Assembly (NCBI RefSeq): GCF_900188065.1 | Contig: NZ_FZNQ01000020.1 | Coordinates: 1 to 41,366, forward strand | Source of the DNA: Halorubrum vacuolatum | GTDB lineage: Archaea > Halobacteriota > Halobacteria > Halobacteriales > Haloferacaceae | Length of the DNA stretch: 41,366 nt | Direction: 5' to 3' | In this document: in pieces, positions 23,546 to 33,002 of the stretch | Layout of the letters: every line of letters starts with the position of its first letter | Position numbering within the stretch: position 1 is the first letter of the stretch | The notes under the pieces: generated by a model | What the model was told of the DNA's origin: nothing | The model's input: the letters and a program-made list of their open reading frames with translations, nothing else | Databases searched by the model: none | Program-made: the position numbers and the translations under genes

Positions 23546-24694
23546 TCACGGCCCCTCGTAGTTTTCCAACCGCCGGACGCTGGGGATATCCGTGACCACG
23601 TCCTCATCGCGGAGTATCCGCCGACCGGCGCGCCGACGTTCGTCACCCTCCTCACGGTTCTCAGCTCGGTTTCGGCCACGGGCCCACTGCTCGTATGCGC
23701 GGGCGCTCGCCTCGTACTCGATCGCCGCATCCGCGAGGGTGCCGGCGATGGTACGGAAGGTTTGATACACACGGTCGAACGGTTCGTGGTCGACCGGATC
23801 CCGCTCAAGTCGTTCTGCGACCGATTCAAACCGATCGGTTGCGCGTTCGAACTCCCGAGCCGCCCGCGACCACGAACGCGATCGATAGGCCCGCTCGGCG
23901 TCGATCCATGCCCGATGGCCCTCGGTGAATGGACGACGCTCATCCGCGACCGCGACCAGCGCATCGCGCTCGGCAGCGAGCTGATCGACCTTCCCGGCGT
24001 ACTCCTCGACGGTCAGTTGTTCGGAGGCGTCTGCCACCTCCGGATCGCTCACCGACGAGAGCGACTCCATCCGTTCGTCCGCGGCCTCGACCCGGTCCTG
24101 AAAGCGGTTCCACGTGACCGTGCTTATCGAGTCGCCCTGATGGGCGATGAGCACCTCGCGAAACGCCTCGAACGCCGGGCCCACTTTGGCCTGCGTTCGG
24201 GCGCTCTCCCGAATGAATTCGCCGACGTCGCGTAGGTCGTCGATCCGTGCGCGTTGGTCGCTGTTTGCCGGTTCCGCCGCTCGATCAAACCGGTCGTTCG
24301 CCTCACGGACGCTCCGCGCGATCGGCACCCAGCGGAACCGCGTCGCCGACGCGCGAACGTCGAGGAAGGAGTCGGCGTTCCCGCTCTCGGCGTACAGTTC
24401 CAACGCTTCTCCGAGCAAGCTATCGCCCTCCTCGAGCCGTTCGAGGGCGACCCGCTCGTCCTCCGTAAGCTCCGGCTCGTCGGCGTCGTCGTGTTCGGCT
24501 TCGTCATCGGCCGGCTCCTCCTCATCGTCCGGTGTGGCCTCGTCGTCGGCCGGCTCCTCGGGCGGTGTATCCTCGTCGTCGGCTGGGTCCGCACCGTCAT
24601 CTGTATCCTCCGCGGGAGGGTCGATGTCGCCACAGCCGGCGAGGACGCCAGCCGCGACCACTCCCAAATACGCACGTCGGTCCATTGTCGTCAT
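23546..24694 (-). CDS. Tat-exported lipoprotein, function unknown (382 aa)
   Basis: The N-terminus has [18 protein letters not shown], with a twin Arg at 6-7 and lipobox Cys at 21, so a Tat lipoprotein is likely. A 50-residue stretch of D, E, P and A (25-78) forms an acidic linker. The remainder is all-helical, with repeated acidic heptads and Arg/Ala-rich segments and no enzymatic motif. A TATA-like GTATATATG on the minus strand (about 24709-24716) lies 20-odd nt before the ATG. It is divergent from tgtA. I do not recognise a family beyond haloarchaeal surface lipoproteins. Confidence 0.85.
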   Translation of the reverse strand: MTTMDRRAYLGVVAAGVLAGCGDIDPPAEDTDDGADPADDEDTPPEEPADDEATPDDEEEPADDEAEHDDADEPELTEDERVALERLEEGDSLLGEALELYAESGNADSFLDVRASATRFRWVPIARSVREANDRFDRAAEPANSDQRARIDDLRDVGEFIRESARTQAKVGPAFEAFREVLIAHQGDSISTVTWNRFQDRVEAADERMESLSSVSDPEVADASEQLTVEEYAGKVDQLAAERDALVAVADERRPFTEGHRAWIDAERAYRSRSWSRAAREFERATDRFESVAERLERDPVDHEPFDRVYQTFRTIAGTLADAAIEYEASARAYEQWARGRNRAENREEGDERRRAGRRILRDEDVVTDIPSVRRLENYEGP

Positions 24695-24793
24695 GATGCC
24701 TGCTGGTCATATATACTTCGCTGTGATCACTGCGATGACGGGTCACACGAGCGGAACGGAACCCTTACCGCCCGCCTCGCCACACTCGCGAAC

Positions 24794-26275
24794 ATGCGCG
24801 ACCACTTCGAGATCCGGGACCACGACGCCGCCGGCCGGATCGGACGGCTACAGGTCCCCCGGGCGGGTGTGACGGTGGAGACGCCCGCATTGTTGCCGGT
24901 CGTCAACCCGAACGTCGTCACCATCGAGCCCGCGCGGCTTCGTGAGGAGTTCGGCGTCGAGATGCTCATCACGAACGCCTACATCATCACCCAAACCGAC
25001 CGCATCCGCGACCGGGTGCTCGATGTCGGGCTGCACGAGTTTCTCGGTTTCGACGGCGCGATCATGACTGACTCCGGTTCCTTTCAGCTCGCCGAGTACG
25101 GCGACATCGACGTCACCACGGCGGAGATCATCGACTTTCAGCGGCGGATCGGCAGCGACGTCGCCACGCCCGTGGACGTGCCCACGCCGCCGGACGTCCC
25201 CCGCGAGCGCGCCGAACGCGAGCTGGCGGTCACCCGCGAGGCGCTCGCCGACGCCGAGCATGCCGACACCGGCGAGATGCTCATAAATGCGCCGGTGCAG
25301 GGGTCGACGTATCCCGACCTCCGTGAGGCGGCGGGCCGACACGCCGCCGGGACCGACCTCGACGTCTTTCCGGTCGGCGCGATGGTCCCGCTTTTAAACG
25401 GCTACCGCTACGCCGACGCCATCGAGGCGGTGATGGCGGCGAAACGCGGGCTCGACCCGGACTGTCCGGTCCACCTCTTCGGGGCCGGCCATCCGATGAT
25501 GCTCGCGCTCGCGGTCGCGGCGGGCTGTGACCTTTTCGACTCCGCCGCGTACGCCCTCATGGCCCGTGATGGGCGCTACCTTACCGTTTCTGGGACCGAG
25601 CATCTGGAGGCGATGGACTACTTCCCCTGTTCGTGTCCGATCTGTCTCGAACACACTCCAGAGGACGTCCGTGCCGAGGACGACCGCGAGCGCGAGCGAT
25701 TGCTCGCCGAGCACAACCTCCACGTCACCGTCGCCGAGATCCGTCGGATCAAAGCGGCGATCCGTGACGGGAATCTCCTCGAACTCGTCGATCGGCGCGC
25801 CCGTGGTCATCCCGCGATGCTCGACGGCTATCGGGCCTTACTCGATCACGCCGACCAGCTCGAAGCGAGCGACCCGGTCTCGAAGGACGCCTTCTTTTAT
25901 ACCTCACACGAGTCCGCCCGCCGCCCCGAGGTTAGGCGTCACCACGAGCGACTCGCCCGGCTCGCCGTCCCCGACCGGCTCCTTCTCACGGAGTCGAAGC
26001 CGCCCTCGACGCACGAATACGACGAGGTGTGGCGCTTAAAACCCCCGTTCGGGCCGTTCCCGCGGGCGCTCTCTGAAACCTATCCGCTCACGGCGGAGGT
26101 CCCGGAGCGAACGGATCGTGCCGCCCAGGAGGCCGCGGCGGCGGGCGTGCGCCGGCTGATCGAGGAGCACCCCCACGCCGAGGTGACCGTCGGTCACGAC
26201 GGCTGGGATCGATCGGCGCTCGCGCGGTTGCCCGATGCCGTCGTCGCCGAGAATCTGCAGGAATTGGGTCGCTAG
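24794..26275 (+). CDS. tgtA: Archaeosine tRNA-guanine(15) transglycosylase (493 aa)
   Basis: This enzyme swaps guanine 15 in the D loop of archaeal tRNAs for preQ0, the first step to archaeosine. D93 (MTDSGSFQL) and the nucleophile D249 (CDLFDSAAY) match D95 and D249 of the Pyrococcus enzyme. The zinc site begins C279-x-C281-x2-C284. The protein ends after about 490 residues, as in other haloarchaea whose PUA part is on a separate protein (ArcS). The frame is open for 180 codons upstream, but the conserved sequence begins at the ATG at 24794. It converges with mptA, with 17 nt between. MptA makes a pterin precursor from GTP, so both relate to GTP-derived modified bases. Confidence 0.95.
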   Translation: MRDHFEIRDHDAAGRIGRLQVPRAGVTVETPALLPVVNPNVVTIEPARLREEFGVEMLITNAYIITQTDRIRDRVLDVGLHEFLGFDGAIMTDSGSFQLAEYGDIDVTTAEIIDFQRRIGSDVATPVDVPTPPDVPRERAERELAVTREALADAEHADTGEMLINAPVQGSTYPDLREAAGRHAAGTDLDVFPVGAMVPLLNGYRYADAIEAVMAAKRGLDPDCPVHLFGAGHPMMLALAVAAGCDLFDSAAYALMARDGRYLTVSGTEHLEAMDYFPCSCPICLEHTPEDVRAEDDRERERLLAEHNLHVTVAEIRRIKAAIRDGNLLELVDRRARGHPAMLDGYRALLDHADQLEASDPVSKDAFFYTSHESARRPEVRRHHERLARLAVPDRLLLTESKPPSTHEYDEVWRLKPPFGPFPRALSETYPLTAEVPERTDRAAQEAAAAGVRRLIEEHPHAEVTVGHDGWDRSALARLPDAVVAENLQELGR

Positions 26276-26292
26276 TCGATCAGGCGTCTCGT

Positions 26293-27219
26293 TCAGACGT
26301 TCAATTCGTCACGGAGGTCGCCCATCGTAACCTCACGTTCGGCGTGGGCGTTGTGCTGGTGGATCGATTCGTCGTTCGACTGTTTCATGCGGATCACGGC
26401 GTTGTCGGGGAGGTGATCGAACTCCTCGACGGTGCCCTCCGCGAGCGCCCGCACACAGTCCTCGACGAACTTCGCGTCCGCATGCGCCTCGTAGGTCATG
26501 TGGTCCTCGTCGGGGCGTTTCGCCATATTATAAATCCGCGCGCTCATCGAGTCGCGGGCGATGTCGATCACGTCGCCGAGGTCCACGTCCGGGTGGCCGT
26601 CGGTCGTGATCGTGAGGGTGGCGTGACCGCGCTGGGAGTGACCCGGCTGCGGGACGGCATCGAGGAACGCCTCGGTCGTCTCCGCATCGACGCCGAGTTC
26701 ATGCAGCTTGTCGCGGGCACGTGACTCGCTCATCCCCTGCGAGCAGGGACAGACGGTCATCCCCGTGACCTCCGCGCCGATCTCCTCGCGCGTTCCCCGC
26801 TCCGTCGCCGTCGCGCTGGCGATGATCGTTGCGGTGCTTTGGGTTTCGATGCCCGACGCGGGCGTGCGTTCGCGGGTGACGAGATCGGCGGTCATCGAGA
26901 CCTCCGCCGTGGTCGTGTAGTCGTGTTTCGCGAGCAGCCGTTCGGCGGCGTCGCCACAGACGTCCTCGACGCGATAGGCCTCCTCGCGGGTGATGTCCTC
27001 CAAGATCTCATCGACCGTCGCGAGGTTCCGCGACATGTCGATCCCCTTGCGGCCGCCCGGCAGGTCGACGAACACCTCGAATTCGGCCATCAAGACGATC
27101 GGGCGTTTGTCCGCACGGGCCAACTTCACGAGTTTTTCGACGCCGGTCACACCGACTTGGGAGAGTCCGACGGCGACGTCAGGGGCTGACGCCTGCACGT
27201 CCGGCAGCTGATGACTCAT
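26293..27219 (-). CDS. mptA: GTP cyclohydrolase MptA / FolE2 type (308 aa)
   Basis: This metal-dependent enzyme converts GTP to a dihydroneopterin cyclic phosphate (MptA), starting pterin biosynthesis. The start [20 protein letters not shown] and the segment [11 protein letters not shown] are typical of COG1469. The active-site loop is [12 protein letters not shown], and [12 protein letters not shown] follows. In haloarchaea this enzyme also supplies the precursor for archaeosine and folates. Length fits the family. It converges with tgtA and may share a leftward transcript with nothing else; 60 nt separates it from the membrane-protein gene downstream on the same side. Confidence 0.95.
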   Translation of the reverse strand: MSHQLPDVQASAPDVAVGLSQVGVTGVEKLVKLARADKRPIVLMAEFEVFVDLPGGRKGIDMSRNLATVDEILEDITREEAYRVEDVCGDAAERLLAKHDYTTTAEVSMTADLVTRERTPASGIETQSTATIIASATATERGTREEIGAEVTGMTVCPCSQGMSESRARDKLHELGVDAETTEAFLDAVPQPGHSQRGHATLTITTDGHPDVDLGDVIDIARDSMSARIYNMAKRPDEDHMTYEAHADAKFVEDCVRALAEGTVEEFDHLPDNAVIRMKQSNDESIHQHNAHAEREVTMGDLRDELNV

Positions 27220-27279
27220 TGATTACTCAAGGGGAAGCGCGTGATTAGGGCTTTCGATACGGATGACATGCGGTGACAC

Positions 27280-27837
27280 TCACTCCGACTGGTCCCGCCG
27301 GGCCGCATCCGACGGGCTCCCATGAGCCCGCTTGAGCCGTTCCACTTCGGCGTCGATGGCAAGCGACTCGAGTTCGTCGAGGGATCCGACGCGGCGACCG
27401 GAAGCGCCGGTATCGGCCGTCGTGTCGGACGTGGAACTGGCTCCATCTGCCGCGGGTTGTCCGTCGTCGGCTCGACCGCCGGATCGGCCAGCGGCGGTGC
27501 CGTCGTCGGCCGAACCTCCGGAGCCGGGTGTCGAAGCGTTATCGTCGGTCGTCGACTCGGCGTCGCTCGTCGTCACGGACGGCGCCGTCCCGTCGGTGGC
27601 CGACTCATGCGATGTTTCCGTTGCGTCCACACCGTCCGATCCCGTTTGTCCCGATAGACGGGCATCGACCCGGCGAAACACCGCATACGTCACCGCGCCG
27701 GCCCCGACGGCGACGGCCGCGTACATGGTCAACAGCGCCTCTGCACCGAAGCGCGTCTCCAACACCGGCCCGGCGAGCCACGCGAAGACACAGACGGCGA
27801 CGAGGAAGCTGCCGGCGAGCGGGAGCAGTCGATCCAT
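27280..27837 (-). CDS. Small membrane protein with acidic Ser/Thr-rich tail (185 aa)
   Basis: The Met at 27837 starts a hydrophobic segment ([20 protein letters not shown], residues 4-23). A second one follows at about 34-56 ([20 protein letters not shown]). A long D/S/T/G-rich disordered stretch occupies about 65-155. The C-terminal 30 residues ([26 protein letters not shown]) are helical and look conserved. The 57 codons upstream are open but are Arg/Cys/Trp-rich and unlike protein. It is divergent from rpl21e. Function unknown; a hairpin membrane anchor for a cytoplasmic helical tail is the plain reading. Confidence 0.75.
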   Translation of the reverse strand: MDRLLPLAGSFLVAVCVFAWLAGPVLETRFGAEALLTMYAAVAVGAGAVTYAVFRRVDARLSGQTGSDGVDATETSHESATDGTAPSVTTSDAESTTDDNASTPGSGGSADDGTAAGRSGGRADDGQPAADGASSTSDTTADTGASGRRVGSLDELESLAIDAEVERLKRAHGSPSDAARRDQSE

Positions 27838-27978
27838 ATCGGGCCATTCGCGGGCGGGACGGATAGCCGCTTTGCTGGTTTCCGGCCATCGCCGCGTCGC
27901 GCCGGAGTACACTCCCGCCGAACACCGCGGTGTGGGCGGTGTGACACCCGTGTACGCCCTCGAACCCGTAACGCACCA

Positions 27979-27985
27979 TTTATCA
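27979..27985 (+). promoter_or_regulatory. TATA-like box for rpl21e-rpoF
   Basis: TTTATCA preceded by ACCA lies about 33 nt upstream of the rpl21e ATG, the right distance for a short-leader archaeal transcript of the ribosomal protein operon. Confidence 0.55.
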
Positions 27986-28014
27986 ATGCGGCAGCGGAAA
28001 GGTGGCACACGAAT

Positions 28015-28308
28015 ATGCCGAGTTCCAATGGCCCTCAGAAGGCGACCCGAAACAAGCTATCGAACAAACCGAGAGATCGCGGCATTTCGCCGCCACAGCG
28101 AGCGATCCAGGAGTTCGATGAGGGGACACAGGTCCACCTCAAGATCGACCCGAGCGTGCAGAAAGGTCGGTTCCACCCTCGCTTCGATGGACGGACCGGT
28201 ACGGTCGTCGGCAAGCAGGGCGCGGCGTTTAAAGTCGAGATCACGGACGGCGGGAAGACCAAGACCCTGATCGTCCGTGCGGCCCACATGCGCGCACAGA
28301 CGAACTGA
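28015..28308 (+). CDS. rpl21e: Ribosomal protein L21e (97 aa)
   Basis: This is a large-subunit protein shared by archaea and eukaryotes. The N-terminus has the usual basic, Gly/Pro/Asn-rich block ([15 protein letters not shown]). It is followed by an SH3-like barrel with [18 protein letters not shown] and [11 protein letters not shown]. Length is standard (95-98). The stop TGA and the rpoF ATG share one base, so the two are translationally coupled, as in many archaea. Confidence 0.97.
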   Translation: MPSSNGPQKATRNKLSNKPRDRGISPPQRAIQEFDEGTQVHLKIDPSVQKGRFHPRFDGRTGTVVGKQGAAFKVEITDGGKTKTLIVRAAHMRAQTN

Positions 28309-28664
28309 TGACGATATTTAAAGAGAAGGTCGACGAGGAGTACGTCACCACCGCGGAAGCGAAGGACATCCTCGCCGAGATCGAAGCCGAGCGCGCGGCC
28401 GACGAGGAGCGCGACCTGCGATACGAGCTGGCGCGCGCCATCGAGCACGTCAACCGATTCGCCCACCTCGATGCCGAGGAGTCCCGCGAACTGGTCGAGG
28501 AGCTCGCGGAACTCGAACGGATCGACGTTCCCACGGCGATCAAGATCGCGGACCTTCTGCCGGCCGACCGCACGGAGCTTCGGTCGGTCTTCGCACAGGA
28601 GCGCTACTCGCTCGACGGCGACGAACTCGACGCCGTGCTCGACATCGTCGCGAAGTACTCCTGA
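28308..28664 (+). CDS. rpoF: DNA-directed RNA polymerase subunit F (Rpb4, 118 aa)
   Basis: This is the archaeal Rpb4 homologue, which pairs with Rpb7/E to form the polymerase stalk. FKEKVDEEYVTTAEAKDIL at the N-terminus and the HRDC-like helical C-terminus (RIDVPTAIKIADLLPADRTE) are recognisable. It overlaps rpl21e by one base. A T run follows the stop codon. The order rpl21e-rpoF-DUF655 is widely conserved in Euryarchaeota. Confidence 0.97.
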   Translation: MTIFKEKVDEEYVTTAEAKDILAEIEAERAADEERDLRYELARAIEHVNRFAHLDAEESRELVEELAELERIDVPTAIKIADLLPADRTELRSVFAQERYSLDGDELDAVLDIVAKYS

Positions 28665-28676
28665 GGGCCCGTTTTT
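28662..28676 (+). terminator. Possible terminator after rpoF
   Basis: The rpoF stop runs into GGGCCC and then GTTTTTCG, with TTTTT at 28672-28676. A T run just after a stop codon is the usual archaeal terminator. The next gene has its own TATA box. Confidence 0.4.
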
Positions 28677-28763
28677 CGTTTCGATCCCCCGACCCGCCGA
28701 GACGGATGTCTCCGGGGACCGACATCGCTCACGTCCGGCATCGCGTGAAAACCCGTTGGGGCC

Positions 28764-28770
28764 TTTTAAG
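28764..28770 (+). promoter_or_regulatory. TATA box for the DUF655 gene
   Basis: TTTTAAG, preceded by GGCC, lies 24 nt upstream of the ATG at 28794, so the transcript is probably leaderless. Confidence 0.6.
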
Positions 28771-28793
28771 TTCTCGCGTGCCTAACGGATGAC

Positions 28794-29411
28794 ATGAGCG
28801 ACCCCGACCCCGACACGGAGACGGACGCGTCGAACGCTGATCCGGGCGACGCCGAGGGGGCCGGGCCCTCCGGCCCGTACGTCGTGGTGCTCGACGTACT
28901 GCCGAACGGCCGTCCCGACGACGGGCGCCCGGGGTATCAGAAGTCGCCGGTCGCATACGGGATCGGCGTCGAGTCGTTTCGCCCGTTCGAGATCGCACTG
29001 AGCGAACTCACCGAGGTCTCGGTGGGCGACCGCTTCCCGCTGGATGACGGATCGGTCACCCGGTATCGCGACGTCGACGTCGACGATCTCACACGGAACG
29101 CGGCGGCGGAGATCGAGTACGCCGTCGAGGCGATCGTTGCGGAGGACGAGCGTCGCTTCGTCGATTTCTTCAACGAGGCGGGTCCGTTGACCCTCCGATT
29201 ACATCAGCTCGACCTCCTCCCGGGGATCGGCGAGACGCTGCGTAACAAGGTCCTCGATGCCCGTAAACGTGGCCCGTTCGAGAGCTTCGAGGACGTAACC
29301 GACCGGGTGTCCGGACTGCATCGTCCGCGCGAGGTGCTCATCGAGCGGATCCTTGCGGAGATCCGCGAGGACGAGCTTAAATACCGGATCTTCGCGCGTC
29401 GAAGGGAGTGA
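28794..29411 (+). CDS. DUF655 family protein (205 aa)
   Basis: After an acidic leader of 27 residues, the DUF655 domain begins at YVVVLDVLPNGRP (about 29-41). An S1-like beta part follows, then a helix-hairpin-helix region (LLPGIGETLRNKVLDARKRG, about 142-161). The protein ends with LKYRIFARRRE, which is typical. The family is archaeal, predicted to bind RNA or DNA and normally coded next to rpoF and the rRNA dimethyltransferase rsmA. Here the next gene is not rsmA. Molecular role unproven. Confidence 0.92.
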   Translation: MSDPDPDTETDASNADPGDAEGAGPSGPYVVVLDVLPNGRPDDGRPGYQKSPVAYGIGVESFRPFEIALSELTEVSVGDRFPLDDGSVTRYRDVDVDDLTRNAAAEIEYAVEAIVAEDERRFVDFFNEAGPLTLRLHQLDLLPGIGETLRNKVLDARKRGPFESFEDVTDRVSGLHRPREVLIERILAEIREDELKYRIFARRRE

Positions 29412-29553
29412 CGGTCCGGTCGCCGTCTACGGGGCGGCCCCCGACACATGAGGGTTGGTGGACAGTGGTGTGGACCACCGATGGCTCCCGTCGCATCCCG
29501 GCACCGTGAGGGCCGCCCGGAACCCATTTGAGCGGTCCCGACGGAGGACAGGT

Positions 29554-30399
29554 ATGATCGATGAGACCGTCGCCGAGATCCGTGCGATGCAGACACACAG
29601 CACGTCGGTCGTGGCTATCAAGGCCACGCGGTCGCTCGCGGAGTTGCTCGACCGCGACTACATCACCGTCGACGAGTTCGAACGGGACCTCGAACACAAC
29701 GCCGGCGTGTTGCGCCGGTCGAACCCCTCCCACGCCGCCCTACACAACGCGATCCGTGAGGTCGAACGCTCGGTCGTCGGCGAGGCGACGACGGTCGAGG
29801 GTGCCAAACAACGGCTTACAGACACCATCGAGCGGGTCGTCGAGGACGTCGAGACGTCGAAGGCGGCGGCGGCGTCCAACGCGGCCGAGCGCATCGCCGA
29901 CGGCGAAACCCTGCTCGTACACGACTACTCGACGACCGTGTTGGAGTCCATCGAAACCGCCGCGATGAGCGGCAAGCACCTGACCGTCTACGTCACCGAG
30001 GCACGGCCGCGAACGCTCGGTCGAAAGACCGCCCGGGCGCTCGCCGCGATGGACCGCGTCGACGCCCATATGGTCGTCGACGGCGCGATGGGCTACGCGT
30101 TACGCGACTGTGACCGCGTCCTCCTTGGGATCACCTGTATCACCGGCGGTACCTACTACAACCGCGTCGGGACCTTCCCGCTCGTCGTGACCGCTCGCGA
30201 GCTGGGGATCCCGGTGACCGCCGTCGGCTCCGGCGCGAAGCGGATCGAGGAGTTCCGCTTCGAGAACGAGTTCCGTGACGCCGTCGAGGTGATGCGCGAG
30301 CCCGTCGAGAACGTTACCATCGAGAACCCGTCCTACGACGCGACGCCCGTCGGCATGATCGACGTGGTGATCACCGACAACGGCGTCGAGGAGCTGTAG
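29554..30399 (+). CDS. eIF2B / ribose-1,5-bisphosphate isomerase family protein (281 aa)
   Basis: The protein belongs to the eIF2B-alpha/R15P isomerase/MtnA superfamily: helical N-terminus (ETVAEIRAMQTHSTSVVAIKA), then a Rossmann-like half. It is often annotated as ribose 1,5-bisphosphate isomerase. By eye, the catalytic Cys of that enzyme (in an H-C-N-S motif) aligns with HDYS here, and the catalytic Asp (G-A-D-A) aligns with GITC. Both residues therefore seem absent, and an eIF2B-like regulatory role is more likely. Length (281) is shorter than R15P isomerases (about 320). A GGAGG at 29543-29547, six nt before the ATG, sets the start; the open frame upstream is ignored. Confidence 0.85.
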   Translation: MIDETVAEIRAMQTHSTSVVAIKATRSLAELLDRDYITVDEFERDLEHNAGVLRRSNPSHAALHNAIREVERSVVGEATTVEGAKQRLTDTIERVVEDVETSKAAAASNAAERIADGETLLVHDYSTTVLESIETAAMSGKHLTVYVTEARPRTLGRKTARALAAMDRVDAHMVVDGAMGYALRDCDRVLLGITCITGGTYYNRVGTFPLVVTARELGIPVTAVGSGAKRIEEFRFENEFRDAVEVMREPVENVTIENPSYDATPVGMIDVVITDNGVEEL

Positions 30400-30442
30400 G
30401 TCGGGCGTCGGCCGCGAAGGTGACCGCTGCGACGTTCCCGTG

Positions 30443-31396
30443 CTACCGGAGCCGGGCGAAGGTTCTGTCATCCCGTTTTTCCACCGCTACCAACCCGTCG
30501 TCGTCGAGGTCGGTCAGCAGGTCCCGAAGCCACTCCCGGCCGTGCTGGCCGTCCGGCGAATAGTCGACCCGTACCCGGGGCCCGAGTTCGTCGAGGCTCA
30601 ACTCATCGTACTCCCCGAGCGTCCGCACGATCCGCCCGCGGAACTGCCGCCGACTGCCCTCGAAGCTCGGTTGGGTCGGTACGTCCGGGGCGGTGAAATC
30701 GCCAGTCTCGTACGCGTGACACCACTCGCGCCACGGACAGCCCGCCTCGTCACACCGCGGCCGTGTCCCGCAGGCGACGCCGCCGAGCTCCATGATCGCG
30801 TTGTTCCAGACGCGGGATTCTCCGTCGGGCATGACGAGCGAGGCGACACGCTCGAACGCCTCGTCGTCGTCCGGGACCCCAAATGCGCGATACAGCACGC
30901 GTTTCACGTTCGTATCGACGACGGCGTCGCCGGCGTTGAACGCGAACGACGCGACCGCGTTCGCGGTGTATGGGCCGACGCCCATCAGCTCCTGAAGCCC
31001 CTCGGGGTCGGTCGGAAATGCCCCGTCGAATTCCGTTTCGACCTGTGTGGCCGCCTCGTGGAGATATTTCGCCCGGTTGTTGTAGCCGAGCGAATGGCTC
31101 GACCAGAACGCGACGACGTCGCTTCGGTCGGCCGCGGCGAGATCCGCCGCCGTCGGCCAGCGTTCGAGGAACGCCTCCCATGCGGGGACGACCCGATCGA
31201 GTTGGGTCTGCTGGCTCATCACCTCGCTCACCAGGATCTCGTAGGGGTCCTCGGTTCGCCGCCACGGGAAGTCGCGGTGATCCGCCTCGTACCAGTCGAT
31301 GAGCGCCGCACGGACGGCATCGAGAGAATCCGGATTCGCGGGGAGTGCCGGCGCGTCGCCCGCCGCGATCGACGTCGTCGGGTCCGGCTCGGTCAT
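30443..31396 (-). CDS. mutY: A/G-specific adenine DNA glycosylase (317 aa)
   Basis: This base-excision enzyme removes adenine opposite 8-oxoguanine. E58 (SEVMSQQTQ) and D161 (VVDTNVKRV) are the catalytic pair, spaced as in E. coli MutY. The helix-hairpin-helix LMGVGPYTANAVASFAF lies between. Four Cys (209, 215, 220, 226) near CDEAGCPWREWC would bind the iron-sulfur cluster; their spacing (x5, x4, x5) differs from the bacterial x6, x2, x5. The C-terminal 90 residues hold a winged-helix-like part rather than a long NUDIX domain. I chose the ATG at 31396 over the TTG two codons earlier. It converges with the eIF2B-like gene. Confidence 0.93.
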   Translation of the reverse strand: MTEPDPTTSIAAGDAPALPANPDSLDAVRAALIDWYEADHRDFPWRRTEDPYEILVSEVMSQQTQLDRVVPAWEAFLERWPTAADLAAADRSDVVAFWSSHSLGYNNRAKYLHEAATQVETEFDGAFPTDPEGLQELMGVGPYTANAVASFAFNAGDAVVDTNVKRVLYRAFGVPDDDEAFERVASLVMPDGESRVWNNAIMELGGVACGTRPRCDEAGCPWREWCHAYETGDFTAPDVPTQPSFEGSRRQFRGRIVRTLGEYDELSLDELGPRVRVDYSPDGQHGREWLRDLLTDLDDDGLVAVEKRDDRTFARLR

Positions 31397-31469
31397 ATTC
31401 AACCCTCTGGGAGCACGTCGCTTAGGAATGGCGCTTCCGGGTGGGGGGTGGAACTGAAGGGTGGCGCGT

Positions 31470-32810
31470 TCAGTTCGCGTCCTCGATCGCGGCCGTCAAC
31501 AGCTCACAGCCGAGTTCGATCTCGCGTTCGGTGACGTCGAGCGGCGGGAGGATGCGGAGGACGTCGTATCCGCACGAGAGCGTCAACAGCCCGCGGTCGA
31601 AGGCGGCGGCCATGACGTCATCACGGAGCGCTTTCGTCTCGAACTGGAGCGCGAGCATCAACCCCTTGCCGCGGATGTCGGTGACGCCATCGAGGTCGGC
31701 ATCGCCAATCGTCTCTTTGAACTGTCGACCCCGGACGACCGCGTTCTCCAGCAAGTCCGCCTCCTCGATGGCGTCGATGGTGAGCGCCCCCTGCAACGAG
31801 GCGATGATGTCGCCGGCACCCCATGTCGAGGAGATCCGGCTCTTTTCCTCCGGGAAAACGTCCGAACGGGAGATCGTCGCGCCGACGCGGAGTCCCTTCG
31901 CGCTCGTGATCACGTCGGGTTCGATGGCGTAGTTGTCCGCGCCCCACATTTCGCCCGTCCGGCCGAGCCCGGTCTGGATCTCGTCGGCGATGAGCGTGAT
32001 GTCGTGTTCGTCCGTCAGCGTCGCGATCTCGTCCATGAACGCGTCGCTCGGGAACCGATAGCCGCCCTCACCTTGGATCGGCTCCAATATCAGATAGGCG
32101 ACCTCCTCGGAGTTGATGTGGCCGCGCTCCGGGTCGAGTTTCCGTCGAAGTCGAGAGACGCCGTCGACGAAGAAGCCACACGAACAGGTGCTCGGATCAC
32201 AGGTCCGGTCCGCACAGAACGGCGCATCGTGGACGGAGCTGATCTCGGGGAACCGCCGACGGTAGACCTCCTTCGAGCGATTGAGCGAGAGCGCGCCGAG
32301 GGTCCGACCGTGAAACGCCCCGTCGAAGGTGATCGCGTACTTGCCGCCGTCGGCGTCGTCGTAGGCGATCTTGATCGCGTTCTCGATCGCTTCCGCGCCC
32401 GAATTCGACAGAAACACCATGTCCATGTCGTAGTGGGCGGTGAGATCCGTGAGCCGGTCCATCAGCCCGGCCGGGCCGGGGAGCGTCTCGCCCGGGAGCC
32501 CGTCGCCGGCGACGTAGAAGTCTTGGCCCGCGATCTTGAGCGGATCGACGAGGTCGAACTCCGCGAGCGGCTCCATGATAAGCGGGTTGTTGTACCCGAG
32601 CGGCGCGGCCGCGACGTGGCTCGTGAAGTCCAATAACACGTTACCGTCCACGTCGGTACAGAACGGACCTTCGGCCGGTGCCGTCCGATCCCAGACGAAA
32701 TCATAGACGTACGTGCTCGGCGCCGCGGAGTCGTGGTGGTGGTCCACCCATCTTCGGGCGCGCGGACCGGGGAACTCGGTCACCTCCGGACGGGCTGTGT
32801 CGCGATCCAT
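31470..32810 (-). CDS. Class III PLP-dependent aminotransferase or racemase (446 aa)
   Basis: This is a fold-type I PLP enzyme of the 4-aminobutyrate/ornithine aminotransferase group. K305 (TSAKGLR) would hold PLP, D276 (IADEIQTGLGRTG) contacts the pyridine nitrogen, and SNSGAEAIENAIK (135-147) binds phosphate. Related archaeal enzymes include broad-specificity amino acid racemases, so transamination or racemisation are both possible. A Cys-rich insert, CADRTCDPSTCSC (199-211), is unusual for the family and could bind metal. The start MDRDT at 32810 is chosen because 17 upstream codons are unconserved. It follows no partner gene; mutY lies 73 nt downstream. Confidence 0.9.
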   Translation of the reverse strand: MDRDTARPEVTEFPGPRARRWVDHHHDSAAPSTYVYDFVWDRTAPAEGPFCTDVDGNVLLDFTSHVAAAPLGYNNPLIMEPLAEFDLVDPLKIAGQDFYVAGDGLPGETLPGPAGLMDRLTDLTAHYDMDMVFLSNSGAEAIENAIKIAYDDADGGKYAITFDGAFHGRTLGALSLNRSKEVYRRRFPEISSVHDAPFCADRTCDPSTCSCGFFVDGVSRLRRKLDPERGHINSEEVAYLILEPIQGEGGYRFPSDAFMDEIATLTDEHDITLIADEIQTGLGRTGEMWGADNYAIEPDVITSAKGLRVGATISRSDVFPEEKSRISSTWGAGDIIASLQGALTIDAIEEADLLENAVVRGRQFKETIGDADLDGVTDIRGKGLMLALQFETKALRDDVMAAAFDRGLLTLSCGYDVLRILPPLDVTEREIELGCELLTAAIEDAN

Positions 32811-33002
32811 GCCCGCGTGTAACGAACGTGGCGAGATAAATACGAGCGTGAGCCGCAACAATTGGATTTTTCTCCAAGATTCACTGCTATCCGTCGACGA
32901 ACGTTCCCCTCGATAGTTTGCACGGATCGACGATCCGCGGGAGGGGGCGAACGGCTGCTCCGCCTGAGGATCGGGAGCGACCGCGCCACCGGTGGCGGTA
33001 AA

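Noticed and set aside
24254-24793. 180-codon N-terminal extension of tgtA
   Set aside because: It is antisense to the lipoprotein gene and Arg/Val/Leu-rich. The conserved TgtA start is at 24794.
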